This document shows, piece by piece, positions 5,964 to 11,007 of a stretch of 11,007 bases of DNA. Numbering within the stretch: the stretch's first letter is position 1; each line of letters starts with the position of its first letter. Source of the stretch: Candidatus Omnitrophota bacterium (GTDB lineage Bacteria; Omnitrophota; Gorgyraeia; Duberdicusellales; 4484-171); the NCBI GenBank assembly GCA_023228195.1, contig JALOBR010000043.1, positions 1 to 11,007 on the forward strand, read 5' to 3'. The position numbers were made by a program, and so were the translations under genes. The notes beneath the pieces are model-generated. The model saw only the letters and a program-made list of their open reading frames with translations, was not told the origin of the DNA and made no database searches.

Positions 5964-7793
5964 ATGTGCGGAATCCTTGGTTATATCGGGAAAGAAAGAG
6001 CGCTTGGCACGTTTCTGGACGGTTTATCAAGGCTTGAATACAGGGGCTATGATTCCTGCGGCGTAGTCGGGATAAAAGAAGGAAATTTTTTCCTTAAGAA
6101 ACACCCGGGGAAAATTCATGAGCTCCGCAGCGGCCTGAAAGATTTTCTCGAAGAAAGATTTCCGATAGGAATTTTTCATACGCGCTGGGCAACTCATGGC
6201 CGTCCAAGCCAGGCTAACGCGCACCCCCACCTTGATTGTAAAAGCCAAATAGCAATAGTGCACAATGGGATTATCGAAAATTACCTCGCGCTTAAGGATG
6301 CTTTAATAAAAGAAGGGCATAAATTTGTAAGCGAAACCGATACGGAAGTAGTAGTTCATCTGATAGAAAAGTTTTACAATGGCTCGCTTAAGGACGCCGT
6401 CTATAAGGCCATAAAGAAACTTCACGGTTCATTCTCTCTGGGAGTTATTTCCCTAAAAGACCCCACCCGCTTAATCGCTGTTAGAAAAGGCAGCCCTTTG
6501 ATCGTAGGCCTTGGTAAAGACGGAAATTTCATCGCTTCGGATATCCCCGCGATATTACCTTTCGCAAAAGAAGTAGTGTATTTGAAAGACGAAGAGGTTG
6601 CGGTTATAAGGAGCGATAAAGTCGAGATTTTTCATTTCAAAGGCTCGTCCGTAAAACTTGAAATAGAGAGAATTCGCATTAAGCCCCAGGATGCCGAGAA
6701 AAAAGGCTTTGAGCATTTTATGCTTAAGGAAATTCATGAACAGCCGGAAGCATTAAAAAGAATATTTTCTTTATATGTAAAAAGAAATACAATAGAATTT
6801 CCTTACCTTAACCTTGACGAGAAATACGTTAAGTCGCTCAAGAAGATTTTTATTACCGCCTGTGGCACTGCTTACCATGCCGGTTACGTTGCCAAGTATT
6901 TTCTGGAAAAGTATTGTGACTTAGATATAGAAATAGATACTTCATCGGAGTTCCGTTACAGGACGCTTAATGTAACGAAAAACGATTTACTTCTTACAAT
7001 TTCCCAATCAGGGGAAACCGCGGATACTTTGGCCGCGGTAAGGGACATGGAGAGGCACGGAGTTAAAGTTTTAAGTATTTGCAATGTTGAGGGCTCAACC
7101 TTAACTAAAGAAAGCGACGGCATTATTTTTACCCACGCAGGCCCGGAGATAGGAGTTGCTTCAACGAAGGCTTATACCGCTCAAATTATGGTGCTGGTTT
7201 TACTGGCGTTATATATAGGAAAAATAAGAAAGACGATTGCTGAGAAAGATTTAAAGGTAATGCTTCGTGAGCTTAGCGTGCTACCAGAGCATCAGAAGGA
7301 AATTCTGGCGAAGATAAACGAGGTTAAGAAAATCGCCAAAGAATTTTCGAAATTCGGATGTTTTCTGTTTTTGGCGCGAGGCATAAATTATCCGTCAGCG
7401 CTTGAGGGAGCTTTAAAGCTAAAGGAAATTTCTTATATACCGGCGGAAGGCTATCCGGCAGGGGAAATGAAGCACGGGCCGATTGCTTTGATTGATGAGT
7501 ACAGGGGCGTTGTGTGCGTAGCGCCAAAAGATTTTCTTTATGAAAAAATGATTTCCAATATGCAGGAGATAAAAGCAAGAAAAGGAAAAATTCTTGCTAT
7601 AGTAAATTGCGGAGATACCCAGGCGTCACGCTTAAGCGACGCAGTAATTCACTGCCCGCAACTTAAAAACAATGATTTTTCTCCAATGCTTGTTGCGGTA
7701 GGTTTGCAGCTTTTCGCTTATTATGTAGCAAAAAATTTAGGCTGCGAAATAGACCAGCCGCGGAATCTTGCAAAATCGGTTACGGTGGAATAA
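5964..7793 (+). CDS. glmS: Glutamine-fructose-6-phosphate aminotransferase (isomerizing), GlmS
   Basis: GlmS converts fructose-6-phosphate and glutamine to glucosamine-6-phosphate and glutamate, the entry step to UDP-GlcNAc for peptidoglycan and LPS. It is a cytosolic dimer. At 609 aa it has the length of E. coli GlmS. The N-terminal glutaminase domain starts MCGILGYIG, where C2 becomes the N-terminal nucleophile after Met removal. FHTRWATHG (71-79), HNGIIEN (100-106) and SETDTE (123-128) complete that active site. Two SIS sugar-isomerase domains follow, with TACGTAYHAG (298-307), SQSGETADT (347-355), KEISYIPAEGYPAGEMKHGP (487-506) and the C-terminal PRNLAKSVTVE. All key residues I can name are intact. 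It follows the small membrane protein gene by 3 nt. No glmS ribozyme or other riboswitch is recognisable upstream. Confidence 0.98.
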   Translation: MCGILGYIGKERALGTFLDGLSRLEYRGYDSCGVVGIKEGNFFLKKHPGKIHELRSGLKDFLEERFPIGIFHTRWATHGRPSQANAHPHLDCKSQIAIVHNGIIENYLALKDALIKEGHKFVSETDTEVVVHLIEKFYNGSLKDAVYKAIKKLHGSFSLGVISLKDPTRLIAVRKGSPLIVGLGKDGNFIASDIPAILPFAKEVVYLKDEEVAVIRSDKVEIFHFKGSSVKLEIERIRIKPQDAEKKGFEHFMLKEIHEQPEALKRIFSLYVKRNTIEFPYLNLDEKYVKSLKKIFITACGTAYHAGYVAKYFLEKYCDLDIEIDTSSEFRYRTLNVTKNDLLLTISQSGETADTLAAVRDMERHGVKVLSICNVEGSTLTKESDGIIFTHAGPEIGVASTKAYTAQIMVLVLLALYIGKIRKTIAEKDLKVMLRELSVLPEHQKEILAKINEVKKIAKEFSKFGCFLFLARGINYPSALEGALKLKEISYIPAEGYPAGEMKHGPIALIDEYRGVVCVAPKDFLYEKMISNMQEIKARKGKILAIVNCGDTQASRLSDAVIHCPQLKNNDFSPMLVAVGLQLFAYYVAKNLGCEIDQPRNLAKSVTVE

Positions 7794-7797
7794 TAAG

Positions 7798-7856
7798 CTT
7801 CCAGCCTTCAGTCGTCAGCTTTCAGCAGCTGACAGCTGGCAGCTGAGAGCTGAAAG
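7798..7856 (+). repeat. Head-to-head heptamer repeat, TCAGC/GCTGA family (4+4 units)
   Basis: The left arm (7798-7826) contains units CCAGCCT, TCAGTCG, TCAGCTT and TCAGC. After one base (A7827) the right arm (7828-7856) contains GCTGACA, GCTGGCA, GCTGAGA and GCTGAAA plus AG-type flank. Aligning the right arm with the reverse complement of the left gives 22 of 29 identical positions, and three of the seven differences would be G-U pairs in RNA. A nearly loop-less hairpin is therefore possible. The element fills the glmS-rsmI spacer, starting 5 nt after the glmS stop and ending 5 nt before the rsmI ATG. Confidence 0.8.
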
Positions 7857-7861
7857 CATAT

Positions 7862-8542
7862 ATGCTATATATTGTCGCTACCCCCATAGGCAATCTGGAA
7901 GACATAACCCTTCGCGCTATCCGCATACTTAAAGAGGTGGATTTTGTTCTCGCGGAAGATACGCGTAAGACCGGTTTTTTACTTTCGCATTTAGGCGCAA
8001 AAAAACAACTTGTCAGTTTTTTCGAGCACAGCGAAATAAAAAAAATTCCCTGGGTCGTTGAAGAGCTGAAGAAAGGTAAGAACGTAGCGCTTGTTTCAGA
8101 CGCAGGCACGCCTACGCTTTCAGACCCCGGGTACAAATTAGTACGTGAATGTAGACATGAGAAAATTCCAATTTCGGTAATCCCCGGGCCATCCAGCATT
8201 GTAGCGGCCCTTTCGGTTAGCTCTATCCCCCATGATAAGTTTATATTCTTGGGTTATCTGCCCAGAAAACATAATGAGCGCGTAAGGTTATTCGGAAAAA
8301 TAAAAGGGCTTGAGGCTGCTATCGTTTTTTTTGAATCCCCCTTTAGGATTTTATCGGCCTTGCGGGACATAAAAGAAATAACCGGAAACGTAAAAATAGC
8401 CATAGCCCGGGAGCTGACAAAAAAATTCGAAGAGGTTCTCGAGCTGAACATCGATGAAGCGATCTCTCACTTTGAAAAGACAAAACCAAGGGGAGAGTTT
8501 GTTGTTGTTCTTGACGGAAAAGAGATGTGCGAAGCTGCCTAG
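7862..8542 (+). CDS. rsmI: 16S rRNA (cytidine-2'-O-)-methyltransferase RsmI
   Basis: RsmI 2'-O-methylates C1402 in the decoding centre of 16S rRNA using SAM. The tetrapyrrole-methylase-like fold shows in LYIVATPIGNLEDITLRA (2-19), AEDTR (31-35), VSDAGTPTLSDPGY (78-91), PGPSS (108-112), SSIPHDKFIFLGYLP (120-134), FFESPFRI (156-163) and ARELTKKFEE (182-191). All are family hallmarks. At 226 aa it is about 60 residues shorter than E. coli RsmI (286) and stops right after the last strand (GEFVVVLDG), so the usual small C-terminal helical domain is missing. The stop is clean and followed by the pyr promoter, so this looks like a natural short form rather than a frameshift. The ATG lies 5 nt after the inverted repeat, whose last bases (GAAAG, 7852-7856) are the only possible ribosome-binding site. 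Confidence 0.95.
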   Translation: MLYIVATPIGNLEDITLRAIRILKEVDFVLAEDTRKTGFLLSHLGAKKQLVSFFEHSEIKKIPWVVEELKKGKNVALVSDAGTPTLSDPGYKLVRECRHEKIPISVIPGPSSIVAALSVSSIPHDKFIFLGYLPRKHNERVRLFGKIKGLEAAIVFFESPFRILSALRDIKEITGNVKIAIARELTKKFEEVLELNIDEAISHFEKTKPRGEFVVVLDGKEMCEAA

Positions 8543-8549
8543 ATTACCC

Positions 8550-8578
8550 TTGACATTTATTGCGATATAAGGTATATA
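8550..8578 (+). promoter_or_regulatory. pyr operon promoter (sigma-70 type)
   Basis: A perfect TTGACA (8550-8555), a 17-nt spacer, and TATATA (8573-8578) form a near-consensus housekeeping promoter. The start would fall near 8583-8586, immediately before the first base of the PyrR hairpin. The promoter begins 7 nt after the rsmI stop codon, so the pyr genes form a separate transcription unit. Confidence 0.8.
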
Positions 8579-8586
8579 TTATAAAG

Positions 8587-8617
8587 CCTTTAAGTTGGTC
8601 CAGCGAGGCCGACAAGG
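8587..8617 (+). promoter_or_regulatory. PyrR-binding RNA hairpin in the pyr leader
   Basis: The sequence GGTCCAGCGAGGCCGACAAGG (8597-8617, here given as motif TCCAGCGAGGC at 8599-8609) matches the known PyrR recognition loop UCCNGNGAGGY. The lower stem is CCTT (8587-8590) with AAGG (8614-8617), then a 5'-side bulge TAA (8591-8593). The upper stem pairs 8594-8598 with 8609-8613, topped by the conserved loop. This is the bulged architecture bound by Bacillus PyrR when UMP or UTP is present. pyrR itself follows downstream, which makes the assignment very secure. The 3' strand of the lower stem is at the same time the Shine-Dalgarno of the leader ORF at 8624. Confidence 0.92.
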
Positions 8618-8618
8618 G
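8614..8618 (+). promoter_or_regulatory. Shine-Dalgarno of the pyr leader ORF, buried in the PyrR hairpin
   Basis: AAGGG lies 5 nt before ATG 8624, a good ribosome-binding spacing. Its first four bases are paired with CCTT 8587-8590 in the PyrR-binding hairpin. Stabilising that hairpin should hide the site from ribosomes. Confidence 0.6.
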
Positions 8619-8623
8619 AAAAT

Positions 8624-8665
8624 ATGTATATACAAGCAAGAAAAACAATAAAGCCCCGCAAATAA
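8624..8665 (+). CDS. Putative 13-residue pyr leader peptide
   Basis: The ORF encodes MYIQARKTIKPRK and ends with TAA 8663-8665. Its ribosome-binding site is inside the PyrR hairpin, and its last codons (AAG CCC CGC AAA TAA) cover the 5' strand and loop of the intrinsic terminator at 8650-8687. A ribosome reaching the stop codon would physically prevent the terminator stem from forming. The peptide itself has no recognisable feature beyond being basic, so the act of translation is probably what matters. The E. coli pyrBI leader uses translation-coupled attenuation without PyrR, and, from memory, a PyrR-controlled leader peptide was proposed for a Thermus pyr operon. The ORF is short and unproven, but its placement is hard to ascribe to chance. 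Confidence 0.55.
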   Translation: MYIQARKTIKPRK

Positions 8666-8687
8666 GTGCGGGGTTTTCTTTTTTTTT
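8650..8687 (+). terminator. Intrinsic terminator (attenuator) upstream of pyrR
   Basis: The GC-rich stem CCCCGC (8654-8659) with GCGGGG (8668-8673) is extended by flanking A/T pairs (8650-8653 with 8674-8677, one G-U) and by A8660-T8667, leaving a 6-nt loop. A T-rich tract with a single C follows (8674-8687). It stands between the pyr promoter and pyrR and therefore works as an attenuator for the operon rather than as the end of rsmI. I find no long competing antiterminator stem; the only candidate is GCGAGGC (8603-8609) with GCCCCGC (8653-8659), which has one A-C mismatch. Confidence 0.9.
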
Positions 8688-8691
8688 GGCG

Positions 8692-8707
8692 GTTTTCCGG
8701 GGAAAAC
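8692..8707 (+). other. Small hairpin between the attenuator and pyrR
   Basis: GTTTTC (8692-8697) can pair with GAAAAC (8702-8707) around a CGGG loop, just after the terminator T-tract. It is about 30 nt before the pyrR start and does not cover its ribosome-binding site (AAGG at 8730-8733, only 3 nt from the ATG). It could protect the 5' end of processed read-through mRNA or be incidental. Confidence 0.35.
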
Positions 8708-8736
8708 AGTAACCAAGCACGGGTAAAGCAAGGTAT

Positions 8737-9285
8737 ATGAACAATTTCAAAGAAAAAGCAAAAATATTAAACGCAGAAGAGATAAAACGCACTCTCCAGC
8801 GGCTTGCCCATCAAATTCTGGAAAGTAACCCAAACCTTGCAGACATTGTTTTGATAGGTATACAAACCCGCGGGGTGTATCTCGCAAAGCGTATCCAGGC
8901 TATCTTCAAAGAAACAGAAGGAATAGACATGCCATTGGGCGTTCTTGATATAACTTTATACCGCGATGATTTAACTACCATCGGGGTGCGCCCGGTGGTT
9001 AAAGAAACGAAAATAGATTTTGATTTAACAGACAAGACCGTTGTGCTTATAGATGACGTGCTTTTTACCGGAAGAACCATACGCGCGGCGCTTGATGAGT
9101 TGATGGATTTTGGGCGCCCCAACGCGGTTACGCTTTTAGTTTTGGTTGACAGGGGCCATAGGGAGCTGCCTATACGGGCGGATTTTGTCGGGAAAAATAT
9201 TCCTACTTCAAAAAATGAAACTGTAGAGGTGCGCTTACAGGAACTTGATGGAATTGATGAGGTTGCAATAGGTGAGAAGGTCTAA
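8737..9285 (+). CDS. pyrR: Bifunctional pyr operon RNA-binding attenuation protein / uracil phosphoribosyltransferase PyrR
   Basis: PyrR binds the pyr leader RNA when bound to UMP or UTP, lowering expression of the operon; many family members also have weak uracil phosphoribosyltransferase activity. The 182-aa protein matches Bacillus PyrR along its whole length. It shows IGIQTRGVYLAKR (40-52), DITLYRDDL (71-79), the PRPP-binding loop VVLIDDVLFTGRT (102-114) and the hallmark VDRGHRELPIRADFVGKNIP (137-156). The basic residues in this last region belong to the RNA-binding face in the Bacillus protein. It is the first gene after the attenuator, so it is probably autoregulated together with pyrB and pyrC. 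The ribosome-binding site AAGG is only 3 nt from the ATG, which may keep its translation low. The last 14 nt overlap pyrB. Confidence 0.97.
   Translation: MNNFKEKAKILNAEEIKRTLQRLAHQILESNPNLADIVLIGIQTRGVYLAKRIQAIFKETEGIDMPLGVLDITLYRDDLTTIGVRPVVKETKIDFDLTDKTVVLIDDVLFTGRTIRAALDELMDFGRPNAVTLLVLVDRGHRELPIRADFVGKNIPTSKNETVEVRLQELDGIDEVAIGEKV
9259..9262 (+). promoter_or_regulatory. pyrB ribosome-binding site inside pyrR
   Basis: GAGG lies 9 nt before GTG 9272 and supports that start over later codons. The site is within the pyrR coding sequence, so PyrR and PyrB synthesis are likely coupled. Confidence 0.55.
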
Positions 9286-10234
9286 CAACAATATAAATTG
9301 GACAAAAAAAGATCTGCTTGATTTAGAAAATTTAAGCAAGGAAGAAATAGAATTAATACTTCAAACCGCAGCCTCTTTTAAAGAAGTTTCAGCCAGAGAA
9401 GTTAAAAAAGTGCCTGCCTTACGCGGAAAAACCGTAGTCAATCTTTTCTACGAACCTTCTACCCGCACGCGCATATCGTTTGAAGTGGCCGCGAAAAGGC
9501 TTTCTGCGGATGTTATAAATATCGCCACAGAGACCTCAAGCGTACGTAAGGGGGAAACTCTTATAGATACCGGGAAAAACATTGAAGCGTTAAAAGTTGA
9601 TATTATTATAATGCGGCACAATTATTCAGGTGCCGCAGTTATGCTTGCCAGGAACTTAAGGGCAAGTGTCGTAAATGCCGGCGATGGCTGGCATGAGCAT
9701 CCCACGCAGGCCCTTTTGGATATGTTTACGCTTCGTGAAAAATTAGGCCGCCTGGAAGGCTTAAATGTAAGTATAGCCGGCGATATCGCTCATTCGCGGG
9801 TTGCGCGTTCAAATATCTGGGGGCTTACTAAGTTAGGCGCAAAAGTTACCGTCTGCGCGCCCAAGATGCTTATACCGCCTTCGATTGAACAGATGGGGGT
9901 GCGTGTTACTCATAACATTGAAGAAGCTCTCGCAGGAGCGGATGCCATAAATGTTTTACGTATGCAGTTCGAGCGCGATAAAGAAAAAGCTTTTCCCAGC
10001 CAGCTTGAATATTTTAAAAGTTTCGGTATAACCAAAGAAAGGCTCGAAAGCGCCAAAAAAGATATTATCGTAATGCACCCCGGCCCAATTAACCGTGGTA
10101 TCGAAATGTCAAGCGAGGTGGCTGATGGCGCAAACTCAGTTATCCTGGAACAGGTTACAAACGGAATAGCTGTTCGAATGGCGGTGCTTTTCCTGGTTGC
10201 GCAGGCCAATGATTACATAAAAAAGAATAAATAA
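9272..10234 (+). CDS. pyrB: Aspartate carbamoyltransferase catalytic subunit
   Basis: PyrB condenses carbamoyl phosphate and aspartate to N-carbamoyl-aspartate, the committed step of pyrimidine synthesis. The 320-aa chain carries all ATCase signatures. The carbamoyl-phosphate site is FYEPSTRTRISFE (59-71), with K93 in the SSVRKGETL loop. H143-P-T-Q146, the HSRVARS segment (174-180), the aspartate-site region LRMQFER (229-235) and HPGPINRGIE (269-278) follow. It starts with GTG inside pyrR and overlaps it by 14 nt. No pyrI regulatory-subunit gene follows; pyrC starts 1 nt after the stop. That organisation is like Bacillus or Aquifex, where ATCase works as a trimer or together with dihydroorotase. 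Confidence 0.97.
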   Translation: MRRSNNNINWTKKDLLDLENLSKEEIELILQTAASFKEVSAREVKKVPALRGKTVVNLFYEPSTRTRISFEVAAKRLSADVINIATETSSVRKGETLIDTGKNIEALKVDIIIMRHNYSGAAVMLARNLRASVVNAGDGWHEHPTQALLDMFTLREKLGRLEGLNVSIAGDIAHSRVARSNIWGLTKLGAKVTVCAPKMLIPPSIEQMGVRVTHNIEEALAGADAINVLRMQFERDKEKAFPSQLEYFKSFGITKERLESAKKDIIVMHPGPINRGIEMSSEVADGANSVILEQVTNGIAVRMAVLFLVAQANDYIKKNK

Positions 10235-10235
10235 A

Positions 10236-11007
10236 ATGAAACTGCTTATTAAAAACGGACACGTAATTTCCCCGGCTGATAATTTAAATGAAATGTATGA
10301 TGTCTTGGTGCAGGATAATAAAATATCCAAAATCGGCAAAAATTTAAAAGAAGTCGCTGATAACACAATCGACGCGAAAGATAAAATCGTTATGCCGGGC
10401 ATAGTCGACATGCACGTTCATTTAAGGGAACCGGGCAGGGAAGACAAAGAGACTGTTTTCTCAGGCACCCGTGCGGGCCTCGCCGGAGGAGTGACCAGCG
10501 TGGTTTGTATGCCTAACACCCTTACTCCCATAGACTGCATAGAAAACGTAAGGCTTCTTAAAGGTATTATTGAAAAAAAGGCCCAGGCAAATGTTTTTAT
10601 CTGCGCCGCAATCACCAAGGATAGAGCAGGAAGAGAATTGACAAACATAGCGAAGCTAAAAAAAGAAGGCATTGTTGCTGTCTCCGACGACGGAGCTTCA
10701 GTGGATAATGCCGCGGTGATGCTAAAGGCGCTTAAGAAAGCCAAAGACACAGGAGTTTCCGTAATCTGCCACTGTGAGGATAAAATACTTTCCGCGGGCG
10801 GAGTGGTTAACCTGGGGTTTACATCAACCAAGATGGGGCTGCGCGGAATTTCCAAAGAATCAGAATATAAAAGGATAAGGAGGGATATCGAACTTGCAGA
10901 AAAAATAGACGCGCCTATCCATATTACCCATGTGAGTTGCCTTGAGTCAGTTGAAATAATTGCTAAAGCGAAGAAGAAAGGAGTTGCGGTAACCGCTGAT
11001 ACCGCAC
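10236..11007 (+). CDS. pyrC: Dihydroorotase, class I (3' end outside the window)
   Basis: PyrC reversibly cyclises N-carbamoyl-aspartate to dihydroorotate. The visible 257 codons read without interruption to the window edge. Metal-ligand motifs of class I dihydroorotases of the Bacillus/Aquifex type are all in place: DMHVHLREPG with H60 and H62, SDDG with D151, CHCED with H179, and HITHVS with H232. GGVTSVVCMPNT (84-95) is the substrate-side signature. The final catalytic Asp expected near residue 300 lies beyond the window, as do about 170 residues judging from the usual length of about 425-430. ATG 10236 is 1 nt after the pyrB stop with only A-rich sequence before it, so translation is probably coupled. 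It is the third gene of the PyrR-controlled operon. Confidence 0.96.
   Translation, partial: MKLLIKNGHVISPADNLNEMYDVLVQDNKISKIGKNLKEVADNTIDAKDKIVMPGIVDMHVHLREPGREDKETVFSGTRAGLAGGVTSVVCMPNTLTPIDCIENVRLLKGIIEKKAQANVFICAAITKDRAGRELTNIAKLKKEGIVAVSDDGASVDNAAVMLKALKKAKDTGVSVICHCEDKILSAGGVVNLGFTSTKMGLRGISKESEYKRIRRDIELAEKIDAPIHITHVSCLESVEIIAKAKKKGVAVTADTA

Noticed and set aside
8603..8659. Classic Bacillus-type antiterminator in the pyr leader
   Set aside because: Only GCGAGGC/GCCCCGC with one mismatch can be found; it is too weak by eye to call as a feature, though RNA folding should test it.
8543..8736. 6S RNA or other structured ncRNA before pyrR
   Set aside because: The PyrR recognition loop, promoter and terminator explain this region fully.

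Overview
The window is a compact, almost wholly plus-strand stretch of bacterial chromosome made of housekeeping genes. Its hallmarks are DNA gyrase in the order gyrB-gyrA, GlmS, RsmI, a tRNA-Glu without an encoded CCA end, and a PyrR-controlled pyrR-pyrB-pyrC operon. GyrB carries the long insertion after the TOPRIM domain that is typical of many Gram-negative bacteria. The coding style (AT-leaning third positions, many A-rich start regions with weak Shine-Dalgarno signals) and the heptamer-based inverted repeats between genes suggest an uncultured, Gram-negative-type bacterium. My best guess is a candidate phylum such as Omnitrophota; this is an impression, not a demonstration.

Layout. 1-1919: the C-terminal four fifths of gyrB. 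The first 29 bases encode the preceding GyrB residues in a different frame, so gyrB is frame-disrupted exactly at a CCCAAAA run. 1924-4368: gyrA, with Leu at the position of E. coli Ser83. 4415-5191: a zinc-ribbon SAM methyltransferase of unknown substrate. 5192-5540: a promoter, a head-to-head heptamer repeat, tRNA-Glu(UUC), and a second heptamer inverted repeat of a different sequence family. 5541-5960: an unrecognised small membrane protein, closely followed by glmS (5964-7793). 7798-7856: a third heptamer inverted repeat that runs into the start region of rsmI (7862-8542).

8550-8736 holds the pyr control region: a near-consensus sigma-70 promoter, a PyrR-binding hairpin at the very 5' end of the transcript, a 13-codon leader ORF, and an intrinsic terminator. 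The Shine-Dalgarno of the leader ORF is the closing strand of the PyrR hairpin, and its stop codon lies in the terminator loop. Then come pyrR (8737-9285), pyrB (9272-10234, overlapping pyrR by 14 nt) and pyrC (10236 to beyond the window).

How the genes work together. GyrA and GyrB form the supercoiling enzyme. PyrB and PyrC catalyse the second and third steps of UMP synthesis, and PyrR senses uridine nucleotides and controls the operon through its leader RNA. GlmS makes glucosamine-6-phosphate for the cell envelope. RsmI modifies 16S rRNA. The most interesting points are the PyrR-gated leader-peptide attenuator, the gyrB frame transition, and three intergenic inverted arrays that share a 7-nt period but not a sequence.
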